In this document: one piece after another, positions 26,085-40,235 of the stretch
How the letters are laid out: every line of letters starts with the position of its first letter
Numbering within the stretch: the first letter of the stretch is position 1
Assembly (NCBI GenBank): GCA_028023455.1
Contig: JAQFVV010000030.1
Coordinates: 638,501 to 702,500, forward strand
Direction of reading: 5' to 3'
DNA from: Epiperipatus broadwayi
Lineage: Eukaryota; Onychophora; Udeonychophora; Euonychophora; Peripatidae
DNA length: 64,000 nt
Position numbers and translations under genes: made by a program
The notes under the pieces: model-generated
Seen by the model: only the letters and a program-made list of their open reading frames with translations
The model's database searches: none
Told to the model about the DNA's origin: nothing

Positions 26085-26815
26085 TCATCATCATCATTTG
26101 TTAGTTTCATCCTTTATCAAATTATTCCAAGGTGAAGGTCTCTTCATGTTTGATCATGTTTCTTCAATTCAAAGCTTCTCTTCTCCATATCATAACACTT
26201 AACAGCAAACTTCCATATTTCATTCATTCATTTTCAATGTTTCCATTTAAAGATATGTTGGAATCGAGTTTAATACTTCAATTATTCATCAATTGTCATT
26301 TTTTTAATCAAGGTGTTTTATCTGGCTTCATTTCAATCTTTTAATTATGTTAGATAGATATTAATTCTCTTACCTAATTATTTGTTTTTAATCTATTTTT
26401 ATTATTTCTATTACAACTATCCATATTTTATTGGAAAAATCTGTTATACTTCTATTAAGTTTCTGAATATCAGATCCATAATTGAAAACCATTAAAATAC
26501 AATAAAACATTTATTTTCAAACATATAAAAATAATTCTTTTTAATATTAAGCTATTTTTACCAATAACCAAGTTTAATTCTATAAATAATTTTATCGATT
26601 ATATTTCATCTGTAATAATTTTTTGTATTACTAATTGTTGTTTGTCTAAATGTTGATTGGCAATCTTTTATTTTTGTCTGCTAAGAAAATCTACTGAACA
26701 TAATTTTTTTTAGTTCATCTTTAATATTAAATTTTTGCTTTTGTCTGATAACTTTTATAACATTCCCTGAAATTATGAAGCATTATTTGCAAAATAACTA
26801 TACTTTAATCACAAA
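26085..26815 (-). mobile_element. RTE-clade LINE, strongly decayed 3' fragment (RTE-2)
   Basis: Plus-strand text from a CATCATCATCAT tail through AAGGTGAAGGTCTCTTCA, AAAGCTTCTCTTCTCCA, ACCAAGTTTAATTCTAT and GAAGCATTATTTGCAAAA follows the order of the other RTE copies, with many substitutions and indels. It represents the RT C-terminal half on the minus strand. It is the most diverged of the four RTE copies and contains no usable frame. Confidence 0.7.
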
Positions 26816-29800
26816 TTCCTTTTTTGTTGTGGATTCTGCATTTGAGATTCATGAAATGGTTTGTTGGAATTGCATCTAAATTTATCTTGATGGCAAAATC
26901 CAAAAATTTTGGCCCCATCATCCAAAATTTAAATCAACCCCATGTGCCATCTATGTAACAGATTGAAGGAGTTGATGAATCACTTAATTCAATCTTATAC
27001 TGGACTACTCAAATTAAGGGAGGTAATTAACCCTTTCAATGATGATTATATAATTGGCCGAATGAGTTAAAAATCAAAACATTTAATTGGACAACTCACA
27101 ACTTTAACAAAATCAATTGTTAAAATAGATTCACTTTTATTAATATAAATAGTTAGTTTCGTTTGTAAAAAGTATATTAATAATTTGTCAGATTATGAAA
27201 GTAAACAAAAATCTTTTCAAAAATAAAATTTGATTTATAATTTAAAAAATATTTAATTGCCATGAAATTAAAAGTAACTGCTATTTGACCAACGAAAAAG
27301 ATTTCTGACATAATAATTTTTTTTTTCACTTTTACATTACGATAAATATGTAGCAATAAATAAATAATTATTGGTAACATCTTAACTATTTTTCTAAAAT
27401 AATTTGATTTTTAGTATTATTTTATCAATAATAATTTGTAATTCAATTCAAATATTGTTTAAAATGTTGTAAACATTTGTTTATCATTTTCGAAATAAAA
27501 CACAAAATGAACATAACTTTTTACTTTTTGGCAGCCATTTTCCTTTCTGACAGAAGTTTGACAGTCAATAAGATTCAAGAAAAGGTGGTGAGAAGGCAGT
27601 GCTTTGGTTTTGTTTGACATATATGGTCATTTTTATTGATTTTTTACTTGTAAAATAATTCCGAAGAGGGCACCATCTTACAGAACTTTTGATTTTCTTT
27701 TCAATGACGTCTCATATGTATACGTGGGATAAAAAGTAGCCGATTTAGAGTGATGTTAAATCTTCTCATTTTTTATGAGTCAGACAGTTAAAGCATTTTA
27801 ATGTGCATGCTTTGATCAACTATGACCGAATTATGTCAGTCACAAAATGCATAGTCACAGGAACATTTGGCCTGATAAGGTTATCCCTCTTTGTCATCCA
27901 TACAATATGGGCCATTGATTGTAGAATCATCTCTTCTGGAGAATTAAAAACCAATTTAATGTTTATATCTAAGTTGCTCAAGATTAAAAAACAGGACGAG
28001 CAGTACACATCCAAAAAGTACTGGAGGAAACTTGGTTACTCTTTAAATTCCAACATATGGATGAGTAATCTCTTTTAGAGTTTTTGACCTTCACAGAACC
28101 AATAGAATCTACTCCCTACTTTGTTCCTTTTCTTTCATTCACACTGTATACACTTCATAACCTTACTTCCGGGCATACTCTGGCCTTTGTTTCGAAATCA
28201 CATCATCCTCAAAAGTAAACTTTAAGAAATTGTGATTTTAACTGTGGGGAGAATCTATCTTAGTTATCAATGGATTTCATGATGCACAGCTAACAATGAT
28301 TAGAAAAAATCATATAGGATTGTATGTTTGAAGGAACTTAATTCACTCTTGCAAGTTGTTTAAACACCATCTTACATAAGCAGTAGGGAGCTTTATCTCA
28401 ATTATTGTAAATGTGTATATGGGCATGTACAGAGGAAAGCTTTAACATAAAGTTATTATAAACAACATGGCTTAGATAGTTTTCAACTAATACAGGCCAA
28501 AACCATAGCAATTACTGTAAAGAGAGAGTGGATGTATGCATAAATGATTTATGTTAGTTTATATAAATTTACATATGAAGGCTATGCATTGACAATAGAT
28601 CATTTTTTTGAGATGGGAATACATGGTGGAAACAGAAGAATGACCTGCTGCAGAGAAATGTCCAAAAATAGTTTTTTTCCTGTGTTTGTACCAGTGTTAT
28701 TGTATAGATAGACATGAAGATCTATGAATGTTGAGAAGATTGCCTGAGATTCATCATAATAGACAGGAGAGCAAATGGGATCATGGTATTTGATCTTATA
28801 AATTATTTGGGAGTGATGTTTGGGAGGCTAAACATCTTTAGAATTGTTAAGATGATGATGGAGGGAAAATTCAGTGGGCAGAGCTATGTTATCTTTAGTG
28901 TTAATAAGTAACTAAAACAATTAGAATTAAAAAAGTTTTAAAAATGAATAAAAAATAATAAATATCATTAAATTATAAATGTTACTCATAATTATTAGAA
29001 TAACATCATCAAAAATTATAATTTGTAAGAAGCTGAATTTTGACCAGGGAAATATGTGTATTTAATTCAACTTTTAATATGCTATCTTTGTTAATATAAA
29101 CCCTGCTTATAAAACTACTTAATAAAAATCACCTTCATTTAAAAGTCTCTCATGAATTCAAATGTTAAAAAAATATTAATATTCTTCATAGAAAAAAATC
29201 AAATGTCTTTAAATAACAATCAATACAAATACAACATTACACTAAGGACCTTTCACATAATTGTTTTTTATATATCTATTTTAATTAATATGTTAATAAG
29301 TTATCTTTCGGAAACAGAATTTACAAATTTTATTACTTATTATCTTATCATCCCACAGAGATTTTTTTCAAGAAACAACAAATTCTTATAATAAAATATA
29401 AACAGTTTGGAAAGGTTTTTTTTTAAAGAATGAGATTTTTTTCATAATCTCACAAAAATGATACATTCAACATTACTTTCAAACAAATGAGATTTAAACT
29501 AAAAGCAAATTATCAATTTCTACTAATTTAAGATAATCAAAATATATTTTTAATATAGCAATTGATTTTATTCATTGCACTCCTTTTTGTTCAAGAAACT
29601 GGATCTTGTAAATATCTCTACATTATCTTTTGTAAATTTTAATACATTTTGTTAATTTTTATTTAATCTGAATTTTATTGAAATTTATATCTATTTTATT
29701 AATTCTATCTAATAATAATGTTGTAGTCTTTTATCCTGACATGCTTTTATGATTAATGCATCCATTATAAGATTTAACATTATAGAGTTTATAGTTTTTA

Positions 29801-29844
29801 GTAATCAAGACATTTATTTTGTATAGCACAATGTTTTTTATAAA
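26816..29844. other. No recognised gene; less AT-rich patch at 27500-28250
   Basis: Most of this stretch is ordinary AT-rich DNA. The patch at about 27500-28250 is less AT-rich and holds overlapping frames of 91 codons (plus, 27803-28078) and 64 codons (minus, 27820-28014). Neither shows a motif I recognise, so no product is assigned. The string AAAATGGCTGCC on the minus strand at about 27533 resembles a YY1 site but stands alone. Confidence 0.4.
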
Positions 29845-30293
29845 CTTTAATACCAATAAGCCAACAAGCTAATGCACATGCGCTTTGTAGATGTCACTAT
29901 ATAAATGAATACTCCCACTTTTTTCAAACACAAGATAAAGTCTTTGGGAAAAGATAAAATTAATCCATCTATCTTTTTGATCCAAACATATATGTATGGG
30001 CAAATCTTAAGTGTTTAAAAATGAGAACATGAAATTGTTAATTCATTACTTTAAATTACTTTCTTTACTATGTGAATGAATGATGCTTTTGAAATTTCTA
30101 GAATTTACGATATGTCATTCTCATTTTCAAACACTTAAGATTTGCCCATATTACATTTGGATCGAAAAGATAGATGGATTTATTCTATCTTTTCCCAAAG
30201 ACTTTATCTTGTGTTTGAAAAAGTGGGAGTATTCATTTATATAGTGACATGTACACGCATGTGCATTAGCTGATTGGCTTATTGGTATTAAAG
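29845..30293. mobile_element. 449 bp foldback element
   Basis: Long inverted arms of roughly 175-185 bp flank a spacer of about 85 bp. The left end reads CTTTAATACCAATAAGCC and the right end is its reverse complement. Pairing continues through GCTAATGCACATG, ATGAATACTCCCACTTTTT, CAAACACAAGATAAAGTCTT and GGGCAAATCTTAAGTGTTT. No ORF is present. It is probably a non-autonomous DNA element of the foldback/MITE type. Confidence 0.85.
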
Positions 30294-31165
30294 ATTTAGT
30301 AATGTTTAAAATGAGAAGTATTTTATTATTTTTAATAAATAGTGTAAATGACTTAGATATTGTTTTCAAAAAGCATCACATAATAATAACTATTTTTATT
30401 TTTACATTGTTAACTTTTTATAAAGCTATCTAGCTCTTGCATAACTAAGGATGTACTTTTTGCCAAGAAAAATGTTTTAATAAGATTAATTTTATTGTCA
30501 GCATGGTTTAGCTTACAGTTATATAAAAATTTTGTTTTTTAATCATAAAAATAGCTGACTTAGGTAATATGTTGTTGCTACTGTTGTGACATAAGAACAT
30601 TTGACAAAAATATCATCAACATATATTAATCATGCAACTTGTTTTTATTCATTGAATTAAATATCAGATATGACAAAAATTGTTGTTCAAGCTATGCAAA
30701 TTATTAAGCATATAAATAAGACTGATATTTGTTGATACGTTGAGCTTTGAATTATAAAATATATATTAGCATAATTTTGAAACTATATTTTCTTAAAAAA
30801 TTTCAGCGTTTCATTTACCGCTTTTTAAGATTGAGAGCAACAATAGCAATGTTCAGTAAAATGAAATTTTTGCATAATTATTGCATTATTGATAAGCTTA
30901 AAAAAATATTTTCTACAATTTAATATAAAATGAAAATTGTAAAAACAGTTTCTATAAAGTCAAAATGAAAAAACTAATTTGTAACTATTTTGGAAAGCCA
31001 CGTAATTTATAATCAGTTTTAAAAAAATCATAGACTGTATGTATGCTTTAAATAAAATATATAATAGTGAATAAACTATTCATTTATTTTACAATATAAC
31101 ATAGAAAACGCTTTACTACTACTACTACTACTATCATCATTATTATTATTATTATTCATTTCACT
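30294..31165. other. AT-rich DNA ending in (ACT)n/(ATT)n tracts
   Basis: A trinucleotide tract of ACT and then ATT units lies at about 31114-31156 directly before the satellite units. No other feature supported. Confidence 0.55.
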
Positions 31166-31850
31166 AAGGTTTGGCTATCTTAATATATATCTGAACCCTT
31201 ATAGCATATATGTGTAGAGATGGTAATCTGGACCAACTGATGATTGGTGGTTTAGCATTAATTATGTATATTGGTGATTATTTATCTTTTCAACATATAT
31301 GTGTTCAAGTGTATCAGTATTATGAGATAGTGTGGAGAGTGGTGGGCGTGTGAAAGTCTGTGCTCATATACACTATATATTACATATATAAACATAGGTG
31401 TATAATAAGCCTGTGTGTTTCAGTTATTTCATAATAGAGATGTCTGCCCATCCCTTGTATATGTATTAAATGGATTATGTCCTGGCCTTTGAGCGTTCAA
31501 TCATCAGATTTTCAATTGGATGGACAATTGAAAAGTTGGAGTGTGGAGTGGATTGTAACCTGTCCATTAAAGTGTAAGGTTTGGCTATCTTAATATATAT
31601 CTGAGCACTTATAGCATATATGTGTAGAGATGGTAATCTGGACCAACTGATGATTGCTGGTTTAGCATGAAATACGGTTATTGGTGATTATTTATCTTTT
31701 CAACATATATATATATATTCAATTGTATCAGTGTTATGAGATAGTGTAAAGAGTGGTGGGTCGTGTGAAAGTCTGTGTTCATATACCCTATATATTACAT
31801 ATATAAACACAGGTATATAATAAGCCTGTGTGTTTCAGTTATTTCACTAT
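31166..31850 (-). repeat. Two tandem units of the satellite-like repeat, ~410 bp period
   Basis: AAGGTTTGGCTATCTTAATA recurs at about 31166 and 31576. Both units then share GATGGTAATCTGGACCAACT, GATTATTTATCTTTTCAACA, AGTGGTGGG and GCCTGTGTGTTTCAGTTATT. Read in reverse complement they align with the units at 5.7-7.1 kb through the GATCATCATC/GATCTGGAC block and the CCTGTCCATTAAAGTGTAA edge, so they belong to the same family. The two units here are much closer to each other than to the 6 kb array. Confidence 0.8.
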
Positions 31851-33379
31851 GTAAAATTGCCATTTTATTCTTTTTTTCTTTATGAACAGGCTAATATAAT
31901 GTTGTTTTTTATATTTTTCTTTAATATGTTGTAGAATTTTTTACAATAAATGCTAATACTAGTATTTAAACATATATAATTTTTGTTGACTGGAAAAATA
32001 ACTTTAAATTTATATTTTTATATTATAAAAAATGTTTTTTTTCCACTCCAAATTAAATTTCTTTTTATATACTTACTATATTTGAGAATTTTTACACCTT
32101 ACCTCTAATGATGTCGGCATTTTCAGAAGTGAATATAATTTCACATTATAAATAATATCCTAGCAAAAAAATTAATTACTAATAATGTTTCAGAAAACTT
32201 GAAAGCTTCGTTTAATAAAGTTTGTTGATTGGTTCAGTTAATTTGTAAAGTGATAACTTCAAGAGGCTTTTTATTTTAGAAACTCTCCATTTGATATGTA
32301 TACATAAACATTAACGATTTATTCAGTTGCATATTTGTTTTTTAATTTAAGTTAGTTTTAAATTTTAATAGCTTACCGACTTTTTTTTTTTTTTTTAGAG
32401 ATGTCAACTAATTTCAGTAATTCATAATTTTGAGTTTTGCTCTAGACAGGAAATTATTTCTTGTTATAATATGTTATTATTTCTCTTACTATTATAAAAC
32501 GAATTAATGTGTCAAAACTTAATTTAGTGTAAAATTCTATTAATTTTACTTATGTTGATAGCAGCAATACTTAAGTAATGAATATATTTTTTACTAGAGA
32601 TTAATATATATTGAAGATCACAAAACATTTTTTTCATCCACATACAAATTTTCAAGAAGCCCTTTTAAAATTGAAATATTAATTATATGAAGTTGAGTGT
32701 TTGCTTTTGATATTAGAGAACAAGATTCTCTATACATTTCTAAAAATAGTTTATATTAGCATAATCCCTCTATTTAACTTTTTGCACTTATATACATATT
32801 CTAATCTATTCTCTGTCAAAATTTTCAACAACTGTTTTTTTTAATATTTAGATTGTCATTTATATTAAAATCTACAGGACTGCAATTTTGTTTAAGTCTC
32901 TCAGTTTAATTTATACCCAATTATCCAAATTTGCTTTTTTAATTTTTTTCATTATTATTATGATGATGATGATAGTGATGGTGATGATGATGTTTCAAAA
33001 AAAATATTATGACTAAAACAATTTTATATGATTGCTTTTGACACACATATATATGCTTACATAAATGATTGTTCTATTTGCATTCGGTGTTTTAATTTAT
33101 AGTTCTACATAGATATTGGGAGGGGGGATTTATGAATAGTCAAAAGCTTTTAATTATTTAGAGACATTGAAGATTACATATATTTCAACTACAGTATACA
33201 CGAACAAATGTTAAATACAATCTGTGTACAAATTTACAAGGGAGAGTTGAGACTTGTATATGTATACCTACAAAGATTTTAGGTTTTACATATATGTCTT
33301 ATGAAGATTCAAATTGTATTTTTATAAAGTGTTCTGTTATTTATTACCAATGCAATTTCAAAGTTATTTGAATTGGTAT
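31851..33379. other. AT-rich DNA, nothing recognised
   Basis: Includes a GAT-type imperfect trinucleotide tract near 32950-32990. No coding or RNA feature supported. Confidence 0.5.
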
Positions 33380-35450
33380 AGATGATTGTATAATAATAAT
33401 TGGGTACATGATTGGTGTGGGTGCTATTGAGGGTCTTTTTGATTGCAATTAGGCCAATTGGAAGGAGGCATATTAGTCCATTAGATGTGTTCGTTTTCTA
33501 TTTATATGTACATTGACTTTCTTAAGACTTCATGGGATTTTGGTTGGTAAAATATCCATGGGCATTTGTACTAGAATGGGATTGTGAATTTTTGATGTTT
33601 CTTCAAGGTTTTTAGGTTGTGCATTCCTGATTGGTATTGTAGTTGATATTTAAGTGTTGGAAAAATGTCAGAAAATGTAACTTAGAATTGTTGACTTTAA
33701 CTGCTATAGGTTGCTCAAATGTGGTAATATGATTGTGAAACATGGTGTTTATTAGATATAAATGTGTTAAATGTTAGATTTTATAGACTATGTAAAGTCA
33801 TGTGATTGTTATTGAGTTGGGTATATGTTTTATGATTTGATCATAAGGACGGTTTTTGTGCTGGAATGGTATCTGGCAGGTGGATAGTTCTAACATAGTA
33901 TTATTTAGTTTATCATTACGGCTGTCTAAGCAAAGGTTCTAGGTCCATTTGGGTAAAGTATTTAGGTGGATGACTGGCCATAGTTTAATTGTTATGCTGT
34001 GATGTCTGTGGGTGTTAAGTATATTTTTCTTTGATTGGTAGTCATGACTCAATGGTTTTATTGTGGGTGAGATTCATTGTATGAGATCTCCTGAGGGGTC
34101 ATTATGTCTGGACTTCCAACACTTTGTATTTTATCTCTTTTTGCACATTTGTTGTTTTTGGTCAACCATGTAGTTTTTTAACCTCTATTGTAATTGGTTC
34201 CCCAGGTGGTTTTGTGTGAATGACTTCATAATGGAAATTGAGGTATTATTTTTGGTGAAATACAGAATGTTTGTCATTTTATTCAGTTATGGGACTGACT
34301 GTTGCCAATGGAACATGTGTGCTAGGCAACCACTTGAGAGGGGTTTGGATTAGTGGTGTGTGTGTTGTCTTATTTAAAATGCAGTTTGCTTCTTTCATGG
34401 TTTGATCTACAGGTCAGATTAATGGTTTCTCACTTGAGAATAAGTTTGAACTATGCTTTAACATTTGTGTTCATGGTAACCATGATTATGTAGTTGCTAT
34501 ATTGATGGTGACTATTACTGAATTGACTATAATGTGGTTCTTCTTATAAACTCTGGTTGATATTGCAATATGTGACAACATGAGCATGCTCTCTGCATGA
34601 ATAGTACTGCAGTTTGAGTCCTAATGTGGCTTCGTCATTTGCTATTTTGTTGGAGATTTTGTTTGGAACTATATCTGCATGTAATATGAGCTTAAACTTA
34701 AAGTTATTGCAATATATGAGCACTGGTGTGTGCAATAACATTTCCAAATAATTCCATCACCTAGTGAATATCATTAAAACAATGTCTTAAATATGTATCT
34801 TTGATTACTCTGGCAATGTTGTTTTGATGGTCTTGATCTATAGTGGTGAGAGCATAGTTACTTAATGTTTTATTGTCATTTTAAAATGGGTTTAAGATTA
34901 TCTTTAAAAAAATCTCTAAAATATTGGGGATTGGGATGTTCTGCAATTTTTAGCACCACATCTCATAAACCATGCAGAGTAATGGTGTCATACAGCAAGG
35001 CTCTGGGATTATCTGTGAGGAAAAATTCTTTTGAAAGATGTATATAATTTCCTTGGTATACTGTTATTAAATCTGATGTTAATTAAATTGGGTTCATCAG
35101 TATTCAAAATAATAAATGGGGGAAGTTGATTTTTTTGTGTTTGTAAATAGAGTACTCTGTTATTTGCATTAATATTTCGAAAATGATGAAAAAATAATTG
35201 ATGGGTGATTCTGAGATCACATTAGCATTGATTACCTGAAACTTATTGCTTATAGAATTAACATAGATTTTTGTAGACTCTAAGATGTGTAATGGCATGG
35301 AGATTGTATTGGCACGATTCATCTGGTTATATGGCCTGGTGCTTGCCATTTTGATGGATTTTTCTACTGAAAAAAAAGTTGGTTTTGTCAAAAGAAGTAA
35401 ATTACTTTTGTTAAAGAAAAATAGTTTTAAACAGTTCACTTCTATATACT
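33380..35450 (-). pseudogene. Possible decayed coding sequence, unidentified
   Basis: This block is less AT-rich than its flanks and strongly strand-asymmetric (G/T on plus, A/C on minus). On the minus strand stops are unusually sparse for this window: frames of 111 codons (35104-35439) and 67 codons (34544-34747) occur, and between them translation gives proline-, threonine- and histidine-containing peptides separated by single stops. It reads like an old coding sequence, perhaps a retroelement or gene relic, but no domain was recognised. Simple compositional bias is the alternative. Confidence 0.3.
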
Positions 35451-35608
35451 GGATTTTTGTTTTACAACTTATGTGTCTTGTTGTTCATAAATGTTTTTTT
35501 TTTTTTTTTTTTGATTTTGGAAAATCACTTTATTAACTTTTGATCTTTTTCAAGTTAGTAGAAATTTAAATATTGAGGTTTTATAATGAGATGGTATTTT
35601 TCTGTAAA

Positions 35609-37013
<1,405 letters not shown>

Positions 37014-37255
37014 AGTTAACATTACAAGCATAAAGCTAAACTAGTCAATATATAATTAAAATTACCCCAAATACAAATTCAACCAGACCAGCAAAAATAA
37101 TATTAAAACCCAACCAAAGGTTTCACTGCTACAAGCAGACTTTTCAAGTGTAAAAACTAAAAAACTATACAATATATTTAATATTAAAAAATACCTACAA
37201 ATCCATTCACTTCAAATCCACCCTTAATATTAAAAAAAACTCTTAAAAAACTTAA
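37014..37255 (-). repeat. PLE-A downstream pseudo-LTR
   Basis: It shares AATTACCCCAAAT, CAACCAGACCAGCA, GGTTTCACTGCTACAAGCAG and CCACCCTTAATATTAAAA with 39850-40300 and 44174-44363. Reverse-complemented it contains CTGCTTGTAGCAG followed by TGAAACC, which resembles stem II and the GAAA core of a hammerhead. The expected CTGATGA is here a TTGA-containing variant. Confidence 0.8.
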
Positions 37256-37269
37256 TTGCTTCAGAATAA

Positions 37270-39670
37270 TAAATTTTCAATAATAAAGATTCTTTAATTC
37301 TTCTTTTGATTTCATTTCTTTCAAAGAAGGCAACCTTAGCTCCATCAAAATTAATAGTGTGGCCTGTATTTTTTTCATGGACATACAAAGCAAAACTAAG
37401 ATATCTACTTTCAACTCTACTTTTATGAACCTTTATCCTTTAATTTAAACTCAAACTATGCTTTCCTATGTAGATCTTCATACAAATAAACAAAGGATAA
37501 AATATACTATACAAGGAATAGACTTTCTATCAAAAATTTACTTTGTATTATTTAATAAATTATTCAATGTAACACCCCTTTTCCAAGCAATTTTCTTATT
37601 TCCAAACAATTTACTATACCTACATACAATTTTATAAGAAGACAATATAAATGGCAAAAAAATAAAATCACATTTTCTCTATCCTTTATATCCTTACAAA
37701 TATTACTATTAAATAAAATACTTTTAACAAATTTATCAGAGTAACCAACTCCCAAGAAATCTTTACAAAATTGACATTTCTGAAACAAAGCTCCTCCACT
37801 AGAAATATTTAATTTATTGTTCCTATGACAAAGCAGCTACTTTATGAGATAAAGTCTGATAGCTATCATGTTTAATTATAGATCTTAATTCTCTACTTTT
37901 AACAAAATGATTTAGTCTTTACATGTCTTGCATTCGTGGTTGAGAGGTCAGCGTGACTGCCTTGCACTTACAGGCAGTTGCCTGGGTTGCGGGTTCGCAT
38001 CCTGGCCGATGCTATGACACTTAAAAAAAAATTAGTCTTTACATTTCTAATCACCAAAAGATCTAAAAAATTGTACCTTACCAAAATCTAATCCCCCTCC
38101 TTATAAAACATGTTTTATAGAAGGATCAAAACAATTAAACTCATTTACAAATTCCTTCAATTTATCATTCTGAACTACAAATAAACAATCATCAGCATAT
38201 CTGACAAATAACTTAACATATAAACAATTCTTTTTAATAATAATTTATTTCTCTATATAATTAATATAAACTGAAGATACTAAAGGAGAAATAATATAAC
38301 CTATTATCCACCCTTCCTTAATTTTATAAAAATTACCCTTATAAGTAAAGTACATATAATCTTCCAATAATAAAAACATATCTTTTATTACCTTAATTTT
38401 CTTTTTTGATAATGAACTTTTCTTAATCAATACAGACACAAGAACATCAATACTGCTTAACCTATTGACAGACTGGTACATATTTTCAATATCTAAACTA
38501 CCAAATACCCAATTACTTTCCATTTTAAAACTATTAATCTTATCAAAAGCCTAAAAAAAGAAGAAATTGTGTAATGACCAAAATCAACTTCAAAAAAATA
38601 TTCAAGAATCTAGAAATACCCTTACAACACTACATGTAAAATCAAAAATAAATCTTAAATGAAAACCATCTTTATGAGTTTTAATATTCACAAACGTCTT
38701 AGCTGATATGAAATCATTTGGATAACATTTTAAATAATCTACTCTACTAAAAAAAAAATTAAATTTACCATTTTCTTCATAATATCTATCAACTTTCTTT
38801 TAATCACATTATCTGGATCTTTATCTAAAAACATATATTTACCATTATTTAATTCTCAATCAATTTTCTCTTTGAATAGTTCTCCTTTCATAATGACAAA
38901 CCTACCAGCTTTGTCTTCACGAGAAATGTTTACATCATTAGCAATTAACCTATTGTTAAGATGTCCAACCTCAGCAGGATTAACTACAAATTTTTCTTTT
39001 CTTTTTAAACTTTTATTGAAATTCAATTGAATACCAACTTTCTGCTCATCACTCAAATTACTAGCTTCAATAGACGAAATTGTATCAAAAACAATATTTT
39101 TTGAATGAAATGGAATAAAATTAAAGCCTTTACCAAGAATATCCAATTATCTATCATTTAACTTCATATCAGAAAGATTAACAACCTTATCATCAGATAC
39201 ATTACTCTCATACCCTTTATCACTAAAATAAGTTTTATTATTTTTCCCAAACAACCACGTTAATTTTCTTTCATATTTCTTACAATAGAAATTTGACCCA
39301 TTCTATCTAAATTGCCTCATGAAAATATTCAAAATTGAATAATTAAAACCTTTCCTCCTGTCTAAATAATATCTATTTTTTTATATACATAAATAAATTT
39401 ATAAAACTTTACAACGTTTTCTTTCAAAAAACTATTCAAAATATGATTGTAACTTAAAAAACCACATTCCTATTTTGAAGAAACTTTTTATTTCTACTAA
39501 AATTAATAACACAACACGTAGGAAAAATACTAAATTCCTTACAATTTTTAAGAAAATAAATGTGCCATCTTAAATAATCTACTCAATCTAGACATTTTTT
39601 TTAATTCTTCTAGATCATTCAATGGAAAATTATTAAAAACTAAACTGCACAAACCCATACTAAAAATCAA
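37270..39670 (-). pseudogene. PLE-A reverse transcriptase / GIY-YIG endonuclease
   Basis: Minus-strand fragments in order: an N-terminal piece near 39670 (GLCSLVFNNFPLNDLEEL); a block from about 39290 to 38856 containing LGKGFNFIPFHSKN and KAGRFVIMK; RT motif A (GSLDIENMYQSV) in the frame 38523-38245; motif B around GWIIGYIISPLV; motif C as RYADD at 38188-38199; then a GIY-YIG region (KIYIGKHSLSLN, ending in the GHTINFDGA and RRIKES blocks) at about 37490-37290. Function in the family: target-primed reverse transcription with a GIY-YIG nuclease. Lesions include a TGA where copy B has Arg near 38855, a TAA where copy B has Glu near 38243, several frameshifts, and the SINE between RT and endonuclease. 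The catalytic YADD itself is intact. Confidence 0.8.
37912..38044 (+). mobile_element. tRNA-derived SINE with 13 bp target-site duplication
   Basis: The flanks TTAGTCTTTACAT at 37912-37924 and 38032-38044 are identical, marking a target-site duplication. The ~107 bp insert between them (37925-38031) has an A box TGGTTGAGAGG at 37937-37947 that fits TRGYNNARNNG. A B box GGTTCGCATCC at 37992-38002 is one base off GGTTCGAATCC. It also has an anticodon-like stem CTGCC/GGCAG and an A-rich 3' end of nine A. It is far richer in GC than its surroundings. It inserted into PLE-A. The short body (little beyond the tRNA head) is notable. It is not a tRNA gene: the acceptor stem is not formed and it has a tail and duplication. 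Confidence 0.9.
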
Positions 39671-39849
39671 TTATAAATGCATATATAAAATTAAAACAAT
39701 AAAAACATATATATATATATCATACACTCTTCCAACAAAACTCAAGCAACAAACTTAATATACATACATAAAATTCAAATATATCTATTAAAAAAAATCT
39801 TTACACTACATCAGCAAAACTACCCTTAAATGCAAAGAAACTCATTAAA

Positions 39850-40202
39850 ATGTAAACATTACAAGGATAAAGCTATACTCGACAATATATAATTAAAATT
39901 ACCCCAAATCCAAAATTCAACCAGACCAGCAAAAAATAATACTAAAACACTACCAAATGTTTCAGTGCTACACGCAGAATTCTCAAGTGTAAAGAACTAT
40001 AAAAACTACACAATATATATATATATATAATAAATAAAGTTTGATATCTGTATTCGTTTCACAATATATGTAATATACAAATCAATATATATATATATCA
40101 AAATACAGTCCAATTTATATAAATTGTACTGTATTTTGATATATATATTGATTTGTATATTACACACACATATATATATATATATATATTGATTTGTATA
40201 TT

Positions 40203-40235
<33 letters not shown>

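Noticed and set aside
27803-28078. 91-codon plus frame overlapping a 64-codon minus frame as a host gene
   Set aside because: No recognisable domain, no splice or start context, and both strands are open, which suggests only a less AT-rich patch.
37937-38002. A functional tRNA gene at 37.94 kb
   Set aside because: A and B boxes are present, but the acceptor stem is not formed, the sequence ends in an A tail, and a 13 bp target duplication encloses it, so it is a SINE.
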